Positions 1-12,388 are shown, counted from the stretch's first letter. The stretch: DNA of 64,000 bases from Ancylostoma caninum (GCA_037903475.1 JBAJFG010000408.1:1-64000); one strand, 5' to 3'. Notes: generated from the letters alone by a model not told the origin. Translations and numbers: made by a program.

Positions 1-257
1 ATATCTATCCTTCAAGGACTTCGTGAAGAAGTCTGACCATCGGGTCGGTGGTATTCCTGTCGTGCGCTTAACGTTCCGTGGAGTCCAGTCGCTGACGGCT
101 CTTGTCCGACGGTTGTCGTTGAAATGCATCACGTGTCCGGCCCACCTAATCTTACTCAACTTGGCGTAAGCGGCAGCGTCCCTGATCTTCGATTGTTGAC
201 GAAGGGTGGAACTCCGTATTCCAGCCCTCACTTGCGTGAGGCGAGTTATTACTAGCA

Positions 258-1670
258 TCATCCTCTTGATGGAGACTTTGATGACGCTGACCCTTTCTCA
301 CCCTGCTTGCGCAACGCCCAGGTTCCCTGCTTGCGCAACGCCCAGGTTCCTGAGCCGTACGTCAAAGCAGCGAGAACCGCTGCGTTGAAGAGGGAAGAGG
401 TGGGCACGGAGCCTGGTGTTCTTCGTGTGTCCTCGATGCTCTTGTAAGCTCCCCAAACCGCTCGTTTCCTCCTGTCCAGCTCTGGAACGAGGTCTTTCAT
501 CATGTTGACTTCCCGACCTAGATAAACGTAGCTGGAACATTCGGATATGGTCGTTCCGTTGAGCGAAAGTGGGGCATCCGGGACCCATCCGTTCTTCATG
601 AACATCGTCTTCGTCAGATTCAGCTGGAGACCAACCTTTCCACACGCGTCCTCGAAGTCGGCCAGCATCTGTTCCGCTTCGCTGATGGTTGGTGTTATAA
701 GAACGATGTCGTCAGTGAAGCGAAGATAGCTAAGTCGCCGGCCATCAACTTGCACTCCCATGCTATCTCATTTCAGTTTCCGCATGCCGTCTTCGAGAGT
801 GGCGCTGAATAGTTTTGGCGACACGCTATCGTCTTGCTGAACCCCTTTCTTGACGTCGATGGTGATGTCGTCGTAGAATGGAGAAGTCCTGGTCGTGAAG
901 TTGCTGTAGAGCTCACGAAATATCTAGATGTATTGAGTAGGTATGCCCTGGTTGCCCAGGGCTTCCAACACCGCTTCCATCGCAACAGAGTCGAAGGCTT
1001 TCTTCAAATCGATGAACGTGAGAAAGAGGGGCATCTTATACTCTCGCGATACTTCGATGAGACTAGTGACGGTGTGTATGTGATCGATCGTACTGAACCG
1101 TTTTCGAAACCCTGCTTACTAGTACAGCTGCCGCTCGTCTAGTGTCCTTTCTGTCCTGTTGAGGATCACTCGCGTGAAAAGCTTGTAGACGACGGAGAGT
1201 AGGCAGATGGGGCGATAGTTGTCAATGTCCTGCGGTTCTCCCTTCTTGTACAACAACGCGGTCTTGCTGGTCTTCCATTGGTTAGGTACTTTGCATTCCA
1301 ACAGGTACCGCGTGAAAAGCCTAGCCCAAGAGCTGATGAGAACTGGCGGTAGGTTCTTCAGATGTTCCGGTCGAATCCTGTCGAGGCCCGGTGCTGTACG
1401 ATTCTTCATCGACTTGATAGCATGTCGGATTTCGGAACGGAGAACCGATGGGACAACATACCCATCCTCCCTGAGATGACATTGAGATGGATGGACGTCG
1501 CTATCGAAGAGATCCGAGTAGAAGTCGTAGATGACCTTCTCCAATACCCGTCTTGATGAAGAAATTGTTCCGTCTGAGCGCCTGAGGGCGGACATCTTGG
1601 TCTTGCGATTGGCGAAGTCTCGGTGGGCGCTGCGAATGCTTTTCCCTGCCTCTGCGGCTTCGGCCGACAC
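258..1670 (-). pseudogene. RTE-A reverse transcriptase (broken)
   Basis: The frame 1670-1119 carries the RT N-terminal blocks ([34 protein letters not shown]). Between 1118 and 762 the frame is interrupted by stops but still encodes a palm block of the type [10 protein letters not shown]. The frame 761-258 carries LRFTDDIVLITP, in which the usual FADD/YADD has become FTDD, then the thumb ([13 protein letters not shown]). One polymerase aspartate pair (DD) is kept, but the protein cannot be made as one chain. A 24-bp tandem duplication near the end adds a repeated WALRKQ. Confidence 0.88.
302..349. repeat. 24-bp tandem duplication inside RTE-A
   Basis: The unit beginning CCTGCTTGCGCAACG occurs at 302-325 and again at 326-349 without change. 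It duplicates the GTWALRKQ coding segment of the RTE on the minus strand, so it arose after insertion or in a defective copy. Confidence 0.9.
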
Positions 1671-2409
1671 CGCTGCTCCTCTCTCCTTGAAGTCTTCTTT
1701 TATCGCTTATCTGCACCGTTTTGCGAGCTACGACGTTAGCTGGTAGTTGCCTGCGGCTCTCGCGGCTCCACGTTGGCGTATAAGCTATAAGGGTCTCGTG
1801 AGATAGTCTTCTCTTGGTGACTCTTGAACCCTCGCCACTCTTTGCGCTGTAGTGGAGATGGTGAACAAGCCGATTTCTTCGTCGATGTTGTCGACAACCG
1901 CATCTTCCCAAAAGCCGGCTAGCGAGGTGAAAAGATCCCAATTGATGACGGGTTTGGGACTCCTCCTCTTGTACTTCGCGGCTTTCTCTCCTTTGCGTGA
2001 GAAGAAGAATCTTGCACAAGGAAGGCGATGGTCTGATCCGGCGTAGAACTTCGGTACAACACCGACGTCGGTCAGGCAAAACCTTCGATTGAAGATGATG
2101 TGGTCAATTTCATTCTGGTACTCTCCACGGGGTGACTCTCATGTCCAGCGTAGGGAGAGGTTGGCTTCTGAAATTGTGAGTTACCATGGATGGTCTTCGT
2201 CGTCATGATGAACTCAGCTTCTCTCCCTGATCGCTCCACTGCAGGCCGTGGGTACCAGTGTGAAGTTCCTCAGGCGTTCTCCTAGGACCAATCTTGGCGT
2301 TGAAGTCGCCAACGATGATCTTGTAGAATGTGTGGTTTTCCCTGTTGAACTTCTCCAAGTCCATATACAAGGCCTCAATCTTCTCTTCGTCGTAGCTGGA
2401 TGTTGGAGC

Positions 2410-2787
2410 TTAGGCGACGAAGATTGTCAAGGCCGGTATTGATCCACATCTTCTCAATCGCAAACGTCCGATTCGGGTTGTTAGCTGTTCGAATGAATAG
2501 ATGTTCATGACCAAGTTCGTGTTGACGAGGAGACCTACTCCACCAACTCCTCTACTGTCGCAGGTTCCAAGGAACAGTTCTTCTCCAGTGTCGAAAGTGG
2601 CGTTCATTGGCCGGTGTCTCCTCGTCTCGGTCAGTCCGATGACATCGTAACTGATCTTCCTTGTCTGCATCATCAAATCCTCGATGGAAGCCCCCAATGC
2701 AAGCGTGCGTGCGTTGAAGGTACAGACCATCATCATAGTCCTTCGGGTTTTAGGCAGCCTAGATAACCCCTCGGACCTCGTCCTCAC
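2410..2787 (-). pseudogene. RTE-A endonuclease N-terminal part
   Basis: This 125-codon frame contains VCTFNARTL near its start and YDVIGLTETRR, which match the first two blocks of the exonuclease-endonuclease-phosphatase fold (asparagine of the first block and the catalytic glutamate in the LTET block). The later DFN and SDH blocks would lie in 2400-1700 in shifted frames. The endonuclease would nick target DNA for target-primed reverse transcription. It is truncated by a stop at 2410. Confidence 0.8.
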
Positions 2788-3111
2788 TGGCGGTGCCGTA
2801 CCAGTGACTCTTCCGAGATCAGGGGAACACTCTCTATTCTTGCTGTGTCGAGCTTGAAAAAAATGTTAAGCCCACAGGAGACAGCTTGCTGGGCTCTATT
2901 CCTCCGTGGGAGGTTGGAGTGTGATTTCACCAGGAAGACACTGCAGAGACAGGGAGTATATACCACGGATCTCCCTCATACGAGGGATCCCAGCGAGGCT
3001 AGTTGCGAGGCTGCGTGGCGCGTCCCCAGGTGGCGGATAGGGTGCTAATCGCAGTCCAAACACGACCTTGTGCCAGCCCTGAGACGCGGGTGGATTCAGG
3101 GGTATTCTCAT

Positions 3112-4734
3112 TTGTAAGAAAATAAAAGAGCGCAGTGACTCATGATGACCTATCTGGCATTTTCACAATCCAACTGCCCGAAAAAATGATAGTAACCCAG
3201 TATCATACTACTGAAAATTCCATGGGGTCCACCACTAACAATACCACACTCTCAGTAGACTTACAGTGGCTTTCACGGAGGCGAAGCTACCCAAACGTTG
3301 GTCAACAAAACAATAGTAATAAGTGATAGCAAAATAAGGACTTCATCTCGATGTGCTCACTAAGATGTTATCGCTTGAACGGTTTTCACTACCATTATCC
3401 TGGCTTAGATTTTCTTTTTTCCTCTATTGTCTAGTGTATAGCGTTTTTAGCTCCTCGTCTCCTACAAATTGTACATAATGTTCGGAAGGAGGTAGTAATT
3501 ATTCACTGGTCACACATATTAATTTCGCTACCAACACTGTGTGAATGTTGAGCACTTCTTTTGGTTCGATTAGGTTGTAACATAAGTTTCCGCTGTTTTG
3601 AAACTTTCGAAGAAAAAGTTTTATAAAAAATCAAATAAGAGAAGGTATCAGTCGAAGTATGCACCATAACCGTTTTTATAGCAGGAGCCCGGCTCCGCTG
3701 CTCCAGAAATCTGTGGACTGCGAGGCAAAGAACTGAGTCGGGCACTGCTAGAAGTCACTGACTTTGGCAAATCAGTTCTCGCTCAGTAGACGTTCTTGTG
3801 ATCTGATAATCGGCGCATGGTTAGACGCTAGTTTTATGCTGCATAATGCGTAATTAAAAATTTCTCTGCATGCTCTTCGCCTTTCCAGGGAGTTCGACCA
3901 ACAAAATTAAGGCGCCCTCAGCGGTATGGCAGAATGGAGTGATTTCCACAGAGGGCTTGGAACTCATCCCAAAATTCCACCGATTGGTGTCCGCAAACGG
4001 TTGATGTTTGTAGCGACAGTGGAAAAAATCTCACTTCAATTCGTTTCAACTCCAGAGAGAAATACTGCATAATCAAAATTTTGGGTCACCAGTTTTGGTG
4101 TAGGTGCCTGAGAACGCTCGACAATAAAATGCGGAGGGAAAGTGTCAGGAAGAATAAGAATGACCTCGAGATCACTCCGTCCACATTTGGTTAGTCTCAT
4201 TCAACGTTATGGGAAAATAATTATTTGTGCAAGTGCACTTACCGAATTTGCATTCTTGAAAGGTCTGCTCCGAAGTTGATTACATTTTCAAAATAAGACC
4301 CAAAAGTAGGTCTCACAATCCAGAATGTTGGCGGGATCACGCACTTCAAAACAGTACCTAGAGATAAGCGAAATCCAATCGATATTCATTTATTAGAAGC
4401 CTTCGAAATGCCTATGCGAAAACAACGGAAACTTATGTTACAACCTAATAGAAGGTAGTTCCCGACAAAGAGGAGGAAGCACCTTTACTAATGTACTGAG
4501 GCTGGACACTTGTCCGTAGCCTAATTGAAATGTCAGAGATTAGGCAGAACACTCCACTTATTGTGAGCAAGCAGCCGCTGAGAAGGCCACACGTAAGAGG
4601 TGATGCTTCATAATATAGATGCTCTCCAAGCTTAGGGTTTCTATGTCTCTTCCTTTCCACTTATGACGAGATTTCACCTCAACAATATTGCAGTGTCCCA
4701 GGTTTAAGACCTTGGCGAGCTCTTTTGCGTCTCA
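3112..4734. other. No gene recognised
   Basis: AT-rich sequence. The longest open frames (80 codons or fewer) show no recognisable motif, and I found no membrane transporter exon here, although the missing 3' exons of the SLC17-like gene should lie downstream of 13109 on the minus strand. Confidence 0.5.
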
Positions 4735-4915
4735 GACTCCTTCGAATATCGAATATAGGCCTCAAATATTCGAATATGTTCGAATATTGCCACCTCTCGA
4801 ATATTCGGATTCGAATATGTTCGAATAAGGGGACATTCTCGAATATTCGACTATTCGAATATCCGAATATTAGAATTTTTCGAATGTTTATTCGAATACG
4901 AATATTCGTTTATGA
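4735..4915. repeat. TTCGAA/ATATTCG repeat array (solo)
   Basis: Dense, irregular repeats of TTCGAATATTCG. The same motif forms both subterminal blocks of the hAT-like element at 22378-23730. Here only one block is seen, so it may be the remnant of one end of such an element. No flanking duplication was found. Confidence 0.7.
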
Positions 4916-4930
4916 AACTATATTCAATAA

Positions 4931-6468
4931 CTCCTAATGAATATAATGCAAGAAAAATCTAGAAATATCCTCCACCTGCTAGAAATAAAACCTTGAGACA
5001 TCAAACAAAAATGTATTTCCTACTTGGAAGTCCCTTTTTGGAGATTCTCGACTCCTAAAAGGTTTTGAGCAAACCTATGCCTCAGGTACAGTGAGAACCT
5101 ACAAACACATTTGACTGAGTTCTATTCAGTGAGTGGCCACTCGACAAATGTACATAGTAGGTACTGAAATTTAATGTTTCCCAAGTTCTGAACCAGACGA
5201 ACCCTAATTTCCTGAGCACTGTCTTGGTAACACGTCTGGGAGTCGTTTTACCTCCTCTCAACGAAACATGACTCCCGACAAAACTTGACTTCAAGGCAGA
5301 ACATGCTCCTTCGGAAGCAAAACATGCCAACGTTACCGTATTTATGGCCCACCCTGTAAACTCGAAGCATTCACTGCGCTCACTTCTTGTCCTGGTCCAC
5401 AGTAGCCGGAAAGAACGAGGAACACTGCTTGACCGAGGAATGCTGTAAAAAATTGGATAAGGAAAATAACTTGCTCTAAGTTGACGTCATTCTTTCCAAC
5501 ATATTACGAAGAGGCTACCTAAGATATTGAAACGAAGCAAGGAAGTGAAGAAATCATAGCAAAGATGTAAGACAAATTCCATTTCCAAATAGGGTAGTTC
5601 ATGTGTATGAGTGCAATGTGGGCACAAGAACAGGCCACTCTTGTAGAAAAATGACGATACCATCGTGTCCAACACATCGAGTCACGTATGTTATGTAACA
5701 AATTCTGATTTTCACCTCAATTGGTAGGTGTTGCGGTCCACTTTGAGTCTTCCATATTTGTACTCAGAGGGAAGTTCTTATAACTCCGGTCGAAATTGAT
5801 GTTGATCCGTGATGAGTGGCAAGCGTCGGATGGGAAAACCAAAATGGGGGACGAGGGGTGGGTTGGAGTGGCAAGGCCGCACTTGTGAGGGAGGCATGTC
5901 ACATTGACGTCAGACCAAACAGCTACTGGCAAAGACAAACATGCATTCATCAATCGTTGTAGCCCACTAAGTGTACTGAGCCGCTTTGATCCCATATACG
6001 AACTTTCGGTTTTAAGAGGTAAACAGCCAGTTGCACTTGAGAGCTTTAAGAATCACCTTCCGCGTGGCGCGAGATTTATTCGCGCGTACTCTGAGACTTA
6101 TGGTTCACTAGAGCATTTACACATTCGCGACCTTACGCTTTTGGCGTGGTGGGTCACATGGGACAGACGCGCTTTTGCACAAGTAGGACCCGTGCTCAAC
6201 CACCTCAGCACGTGGTACCACGTGGTAGGAATTTTCCTCCGCCGCATATTACCCCGAACTTGCGCAACTCTGAGCCCGATCTTTTTCCATTTTGTAATCA
6301 TCAAGAGTATTTCCAAATGTTTGTCGTCCATTCACTTGTTACTGATTGTAGTTTCTTTTCCAAATGTATCGTTCTCTCTGGTGTATGTTGCAACCACATA
6401 TTAAAAAAAAGTTTGAGGAAATCTGCTCTGCCTAGCGCATATGTAGAAAGCTTGAAAATTTATTAGTA
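4931..6468. other. No gene recognised
   Basis: Unique-looking sequence. At 5334-5356 it contains the end of a possible DNA transposon (reverse complement ACAGGGTGGGCCATAAATAC). A near match starts at 44113. No partner end was found. The open frames at 5904-6404 and 5717-5995 have no recognisable domain. Confidence 0.45.
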
Positions 6469-7665
6469 CTAGCGCCCCTTCGGGACGCTAGAAAGTGGGG
6501 TGGGGCAGCCACTTGAGGCATGTGCAAAAGCTCCACACGTGCAAAATGCTTAGAAAATCAGCAAATAAGCAAATTAATCATTAACTGAGCTCAAATTCAA
6601 AAACCTTCTCATAAGTTACGTATAAGAGAAGCAGAACAAATCTTCCAATGGGCCCAAACATGAAGTCCTTCTTATGAGTTGAGTATGCGAATGAGAAGTT
6701 CGTTCCCCATCGTATGGCGTATTCGTGCGTATTCCTCACTATCGGGCCAACGCAGACGCGTTCTCCATCGGCGGAACTGTATCCTGCCGTACCCCACATT
6801 ATTCGACAAAGCGAAATTGTACCCGAGTGTTTTCCACACTACTGGGCCGCAGCGGACTTTCCTCCATCGGTGGACCCGTATTCTGGCGCCATCTTCACAC
6901 ATTAGGCCTGAACCGTATCCTGGTATTCTCCACTTTACTGAGTCACAGCGGACCAATCCTATGTTGGCGGACCCGTATCCTGGTGTTATCCATACTACTG
7001 GGCCACGGCGGGCCCTTCCTCCATCAGAGCGCCCGCATTCTGGCGCCTTCCTCACAGTTAGGGCAAGCCGGATCCGTTCTCCAGGGGCGGGTTCGCATCC
7101 TGTCATTCTCAACACTAAAGTGAACCCGTATCCTGGCGTCCCCCACACCACTGGGCCACGGTCGGCCCTTTCTCCATCAGTGGACCCGTATCTGGTGTCC
7201 CCCGCACCACTGGGCCTCGCGGGCCTTCTCTCCATAGCTGGACCCACGTCATGGCGTTCCCCACAGCACTTTCTCATCGCTGGACCCGTGTGGACCCGTG
7301 TCATTGAGTTCCCCGGCACTGGGCCACGGTGGGCCCTTTCTCCATCGGTGGACCCGTGTCTCGGCGTTCCCCGCATCACTGGGCCACGGCGGGCCCTTTC
7401 TCCATCGGTGGACCCGTGTCTCGGCGTTCCCCACACCACTGGGCCACGGCGGGCCCTTTCTCCATCGGTGGACCCGTGTCATGGAGTTTCTCGCACCACT
7501 GGGCCAGGCGGGCCTTTTCTCCATCGGTGGACCCGTATCTTGGCGTCCCCCGCTCCATTGGGCCCTAGCGGGCCTTTTCTCCATAGCTGGACCCACCTCA
7601 TGGCGTTCCCCACAGCACTGGGCCACGGCGGGCCCTTTCTCCATCGGTGGACCCGTATCCGTATT
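6469..7665 (-). mobile_element. Palindrome-ended minisatellite element, copy A (Helitron-like?)
   Basis: At the left edge is a hairpin terminus (10-bp arms CTAGCGYCCC and GGGACGCTAG around TTC). It is followed by about 200 bp shared in inverted orientation with 26290-26439, then a tandem array of a 60-bp unit. Read on the minus strand the element ends in CTAG followed by T, as Helitrons end (CTRR, then T of the AT target). No Rep/helicase is present, so it is non-autonomous. The 5' end is not defined. Long frames on both strands (up to 329 codons) come only from the unit length being a multiple of three. Confidence 0.65.
6840..7663. repeat. 60-bp minisatellite array
   Basis: The unit contains GGGCCACGGCGGGCCC, TTTCTCCATCGGTGGACCCG and a variable TCTCGGCGTTCCCCACACCACT-like stretch. 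From 7321 to 7500 three units are exactly 60 bp and almost identical. Outer units (from about 6840) are more diverged, which suggests recent expansion in the middle of the array. Confidence 0.92.
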
Positions 7666-7680
7666 TAGTTGATTGGATAT

Positions 7681-8759
7681 ACAATGTCATGCCTTCCTAT
7701 TTAGAGGCGATGCGGCAATAGCACCCACCAGATGAGGCGACCGCGTAGGTCCACCCTCCCGAGCTTCCGAGACGCGGCAGCCCTCATAGCACCCGTCCAT
7801 CTCTTCCTGCAAGTGCACTCAGCGTCGCATCAGTGGAAGGCTGGTTTTCCTGCTGCGTATATTGTGCAGCCTGAAAGCTCGTAAACACTCCCTCACTCCT
7901 ATGCGGCGAGACCGCCAGCGAAGGTGATGAAATCACCATCCCGTGCATGCGGGAGAGCCAGCAGTGACGTAATTTCGGGTCCCGAAGCGAACGTGTCTGC
8001 GTCCATGGAAATCGGCCATTTCGCCCACAGTCTGCGCCTCAAGATTGCGGTGTCTATGAGTGCCGCCCCGTATCTCTAACCGCTCTAGCCCCCTTACGGC
8101 GCTTTGTTTAATAGATAACACTACATAGAAGTTTGGTAATGATGACTGCTTCACAGAAATATAATTTTGAAAAGAGCGTGCTCACTCGGTTGAGCACGCG
8201 GTCCACGCACCGCACCATGCGTGTCAACGGGTTGAGCACATTGTCGCGGAGGTGCTAAAAGAGGGCCGACAACAAAAGGACAGCTCATTTCGGTCCACCC
8301 CTGCTCGAACCCGGATGGACTACGACCAACATCTCAGTCATGACCTTATTTATTTTATTCCTCTGTATTTTCCATGTTTCTTCTAAACCCTTGTTCATGA
8401 TTGTGATGTTCTCCGAACTGCTATTTCCTCTGCCTTTCCCGCTCATGTCGCGTTGCTTCTGCTTTCAATAAAGCCTAATCTTAACCTGTGCTCATTTTCC
8501 TTTGAATTTTCATTCGGCTAAAGTTCGGAATCCTGGACGAATTCTCTGTGAAGCCTCGAAACTTTACATAAGGTGCAAGAAGATTCATATGATTAAGTAC
8601 AGCGATATCAGAAAATCCTAGGATCCTGAACATTTATCACTAGCTCTGGGCTGTTGAAAAGTTCTACTTCACAAGGTCTTCACCTGTTTGCTTACGTTTT
8701 TTAATGGCAACATAGTCTGAGCTACTTGTTTCACTCTTTCTCAAGGTTTATATGGGTAT
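7681..8759. other. No gene recognised
   Basis: GC-richer than its surroundings up to about 8330 and then AT-rich, with an AATAAA at 8467-8472. It may be the 3' part of another retroelement, but no coding block can be recognised on either strand. Confidence 0.4.
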
Positions 8760-8780
8760 ATACCCCAATATGGAAACGCA
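8760..8780. repeat. Target-site duplication of RTE-B, left copy
   Basis: Begins ATACCCCAATAT and ends ACGCA. The right copy at 12368-12388 matches 18 of 21 positions. It brackets the RTE exactly at its 5' end and at the end of its GAAGAAG tail. Confidence 0.8.
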
Positions 8781-9096
8781 TGCGCTTGCCCTGCGACGCG
8801 GGTAGATCTAGGGGATGGACTCCTTAGGTCGACAGTGCTGGATTCGACACATATGGCCGGCATATGAGTGTGAACACGCACTCGCGCGTGTGGGTGTGTG
8901 CTAATGCTTCATGTTGGCTGTATCCTGCAGTCCGGATTTGGCCAAAAGCTCGCATTCTAACGACTGGGAAGCGCATGAGAGGCGATCTGGGGCCGCCTCT
9001 AACAAATAAGTCCCTCCTCCACGGGGAAGGGAATCCTTCCTCTCAACAGTCGAATGCCGGCGACAGGCCGGCCGAAGAAGACCCACGTCACGTCGT

Positions 9097-10668
9097 ATGG
9101 TTATGACGTCAATAGTGCCTGAGAAGAAAACTACGGCGTACACGAGAGTCGACGCGCACTTTCGGGGCCCGGTTAGTGTGAAAAGTATGCGAGGGTCCCC
9201 GATGCTTCGCGAACGGCGGCGTCGGGGGGCAAGCAGGCGAGTCGTTAAGGAGGACAACGTAGCCAAGACGCGCATTGCGACTTTGAACGTCGGCACGTTG
9301 ACAGGTCGCTTATGCGAGTTAGCAGCCGCACTAGAGCTCAGAAGAATCGACATATGCGCGGTTCAGGAGACGAGATGGTCAGGCAGTAAGTCGAAGGACA
9401 TAGGATGTGGTTAAAAACTCATTTACCATGGCAGTGCAGGTACCAGAAGTGGCGTCGGAGTCGTAGTCTCAGAACGCTACCGAGATGAAATAGCAGAAGT
9501 CCAGCGTTTCGACGATCGGCTTATGAAAATTGTCATCGCCACTGTTGAACTGCGGCTCCACTTCTTCTCGGCATACGCTCCGCAAACTGGCTGTTCTGAG
9601 CGTATCAAGGACGACTTCTGGGCGTTGCTTGATGAGAAGACAGCAGAGGTGCCGAAGGAGGATACTCTTGTCGTTGCGGGAGACCTCAATGGTCACGTGG
9701 GAGAAACGAGGAGCGATTACAGTTGTCATGGTGGGTTCGGCTACGGTACACGTAACGAAGACGGTGAACGTATTCTGGAGTACGCCGAGTCTCACAACCT
9801 CGTCGTAACGAACACATGGTTTCAAAAACGTACGTCTCATCTTGTTTCCTTCTATAGCGGCAATACGAAGACACAGATCGACTATGTACTTTTGCGTCGT
9901 CAAGATCGAAAGCTGGTCACTGACGTGAAAGTCGTGCCGTATGAGACAGTAGCGACACAACATCGGCCACTGATCTGTTCGTTGAAAATCACTCCACCGA
10001 AGAGGAAGTACGAGGAGAGATGCGGACCAGCTCGAATCAAGTGGTGGAAACTGAAGCAGAAAGAGGCCGCGGTCATATCTCGCATTCAGCTACCGCCTGT
10101 AACTAGTGTTGAGGAAACTTGGCGGAAAGCAGCAGATGTGGTCGTAGAGGCAGCGCGGTCTGAACTTGGTGCGACTAAACCAGGTCGAAGGAAGACCGAC
10201 AAGCAACCTTGGCTATGGACGGACGAAGTGAAGTCGAGGGTTCGGGAGAAGAAGCGCATGTACCATGCCTTCCTGGACAGCAAGACAGACGACCGCTGGC
10301 GTAAATACTGCGAAGCGAAGAGAGCAGCGAAAAAGGCTGTGGCGGTGGTGAAAGCCGCACATTACGCGGATGTCGAAAAGAAGCTAGACACGAAGGAAAG
10401 CGAACGGCTCATATACCGGCTCGCGAAATCTCGTAAACGTCAGATGGAAGATATCGAAAAGTTTCATGGCGTCAACGACGAGCATGGCCACCTTCTAATG
10501 GACCGCAGGAAGGCAATGAAGCGATGGCGTGATTACTTCGAGAAAGTCTCGACGGAGGAATTTGCCCACCCACCTATTCCCTATGTATCGCCAACCTACG
10601 GGCCCGTGCAGGCAATCACTACCGAGGAGGCGGAGGCAGCGCTGAAGCGAATGATGTCACATAAAGTA
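9097..10668 (+). pseudogene. RTE-B endonuclease and linker
   Basis: The frame runs through IATLNVGTLTGR, CAVQETRW (catalytic Glu), FFSAYAPQTG, VVAGDLNGHVG (DxN block) and QIDYVLLRR to a late THRPLIC-like block (QHRPLIC, the usual SDH site degenerate). A lysine/arginine-rich linker of about 200 residues leads to the RT. One TAA at 9412-9414 interrupts it in the middle of the endonuclease. The frame then enters the MITE at 10669. The upstream start is uncertain, because the same frame could begin at the ATG at 9097 or further upstream. Confidence 0.88.
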
Positions 10669-10938
10669 CAGTGGACGTCAATGGCGGTGGCCCATCCGCG
10701 GCCTCGAGAAGGACGCCGCGCAACCGCGCCGCGGGCGCCATAACCGATGTTTTCTGCTGCTGTTATGAGATTTCTAGCAGCTCTTCTACCCGTTTTAAGG
10801 ATTTTCGACCTAATCGGGAAGAAAGGCGCTTAGGAATTGCATTCCGGCATCACACGACGCCGATCCCGTTGCGCACGGCGCGGTTGCGCGGCGTCCTTCT
10901 CGAGGCCGCAGATGGGCCACCGTCATTGACGTCCACTG
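10669..10938. mobile_element. Tc1/mariner-type MITE in RTE-B
   Basis: 270 bp with about 63-bp terminal inverted repeats (two mismatches) beginning CAGTGGACGTCAAT. The flanks are TA at 10667-10668 and 10939-10940. Removing the element and one TA restores the RTE reading frame across ...MMSHKV/TGPDDV..., which is the usual sequence just before the RT domain. A TA target and CAGT ends fit Tc1-like transposition. Confidence 0.93.
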
Positions 10939-10940
10939 TA

Positions 10941-12359
10941 ACTGGTCCCGATGACGTGGCAGTGGATCTATGGAAGTCGCAATGCTGGGGATCTGCTGAA
11001 TGGCTGGCGAGGTTCTTCAACCAGATAGTGGCGGAAAAGATAGTGCCCTCGGAATGGCAGCGGAGCACCACAATCCCGATATGGAAGCGCAAAAGCAGTC
11101 CCGCTGACTGCGCTAACTACCGACCTATTCGCCTGCTGTCCCATACCATGAAGGTTTTTGAGCATATCATTGACCGCAGGATTCGCGATATCGTGCGGCT
11201 CTCCGCTAACCAGTGCGGATTTGTAGCTGGATGCGGCACCACTGATGCCATACATGCTGCACGTCCCTTGATCGAGAAGCACCGTGAGAAACAAAAGCCG
11301 CTGCATCTCGCCTTCCTTGACCTAGAAAAGGCATTTGACCGCGCGCCCCACGAAGTCATCTGTTACGCTCTTCGGCAGCATGGCGTTCCTGAAGAACTTA
11401 TCGAATGGGTGCGGATTCCTTACACCAGTCCAAGAAGTCACGTGCAGGCGGCTGCCGGCACGTCTACGGATTTCCCCATTTCCGTTGGTGTGCACCAAGG
11501 CTCTGCTCTGTCCCCGCTCCTCTTCATTGTGGTGATGGATGTTGTAACACGGGATTTGCAGAAACCCACGCCATGGAGTTTGTTGTACGCGGACGACGTC
11601 ATGCTCGCGTCTGAAGACAGGCAAGAACTCGAGCGGCTGATACAGGCTTGGAGTGACCAACTTGCACGATTCGACCTACGTCTTAACGTCAGGAAGACAG
11701 AGCATTTAAAAACCAGCGTGGATCAGCCCGGTACCATAGGCGTAGATGGCGCACAATTACCGAGAACGGAAGTGTTCAAGTACCTTAGGTCAGGAATTTC
11801 ATCTGACGGTAGCCTTTATCATGAAGTTGTAGCCCGAGCTGATTCCGCATGGGGAAAGTGGCGCTCGTTGACCGGTGTTCTGTGTGACAAGAAGATCCCG
11901 GACTGACTGAAATCGAAGATCTATCGTACCGTCATCCGTCCCGTTGCTCTCTATGGCGCCGAATGTTGGCCTGCAACCAAGGAAGTAGAACGTCGCCTCA
12001 GCGCTATGGAGATCAAGATGCTGCGCTGGATGGCTGGAGTAACGCGGCTCGATCAAATCTGCAACGAGGACATCAGAAGTCGGTTTGGCGTTGCGGCGAT
12101 ATCTGATAAACTTCGCGAATCTCGTCTGCGATGGTATGGCCACGTTCTGCGTGCCGAGAGAGGAACCGTCCGCAAAGTCGGCTTTGATCTCGAAGTCTCC
12201 GGCAAGCGGCCAAATGGTCGACCAAAGCAACGCTGGCTTGACATACTCCACGCCGATTTTAAGCTAGCTGGAATCCACCCGGACCAAGCGCGCGATAGGG
12301 CTAAATGGCGTCAACAGACCTCCAAAGCGGACCCCGCTACTAAACGGAAGAAACGCTGA
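10941..12359 (+). pseudogene. RTE-B reverse transcriptase
   Basis: Contains NYRPIRLLSHTMK, FLDLEKAFDRAPHE (motif A), VGVHQGSALSPLLF (motif B), LYADDVMLAS (YADD, motif C, intact) and the thumb (VFKYLRSGISSDG). The C-terminal domain follows (MLRWMAGVTRLDQI, LRWYGHVLRAE, RPKQRWLDILHADFK). One TGA at 11904-11906, in the place of an arginine codon CGA, is the only break. It reads like CpG decay in an otherwise complete polymerase. Confidence 0.92.
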
Positions 12360-12388
12360 AGAAGAAGATACCCCAATATATGAACGCA

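Larger units (their letters stand above)
1..3111 (-). mobile_element. RTE-clade non-LTR retrotransposon A, decayed
   Basis: Read on the minus strand, this gives in order an upstream leader (3111-2790), an APE-type endonuclease start (2787-2410), the RT finger region (1670-1119), the RT palm with the YxDD-like box FTDD (about 690), and the C-terminal region, which is still coding at position 1 (SKIRWAGHVMHFNDNRWTRA). The order endonuclease-RT-C-terminal domain without a gag ORF is that of RTE elements. It is broken by several stops and frameshifts, so it is inactive. The 3' end lies before the window, and no target duplication can be checked. RTE fragments C and D on the plus strand are close relatives. 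Confidence 0.9.
8781..12367 (+). mobile_element. RTE-like non-LTR retrotransposon B, full length
   Basis: A 3587-bp element bounded by about 21-bp target duplications. It has a leader, a single long ORF (endonuclease, spacer, RT, C-terminal domain) and a short GAAGAAG tail at its 3' end, as in RTE-type elements. If the 270-bp MITE at 10669-10938 and one TA are left out, the ORF is continuous in frame except for two nonsense codons (TAA at 9412, TGA at 11904). It is thus much younger than RTE-A. The protein resembles the many endonuclease-RT proteins predicted as craniofacial-development-protein-2-like. Confidence 0.93.

Noticed and set aside
1501..2079. 192-codon arginine-rich frame on the minus strand
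   Set aside because: An out-of-phase shadow of the RTE-A endonuclease/linker coding region.
5334..5356. DNA transposon end CAGGGTGGGCCATAAATAC with partner at 44113
   Set aside because: The two ends are 39 kb apart, diverged and without matching flanks. They probably belong to different decayed copies, so no element is drawn.
6672..7668. Long open frames on both strands (329 and 255 codons), proline-rich
   Set aside because: They follow from the 60-bp tandem unit, whose length is a multiple of three. All frames stay open on both strands and no start context or domain is seen.
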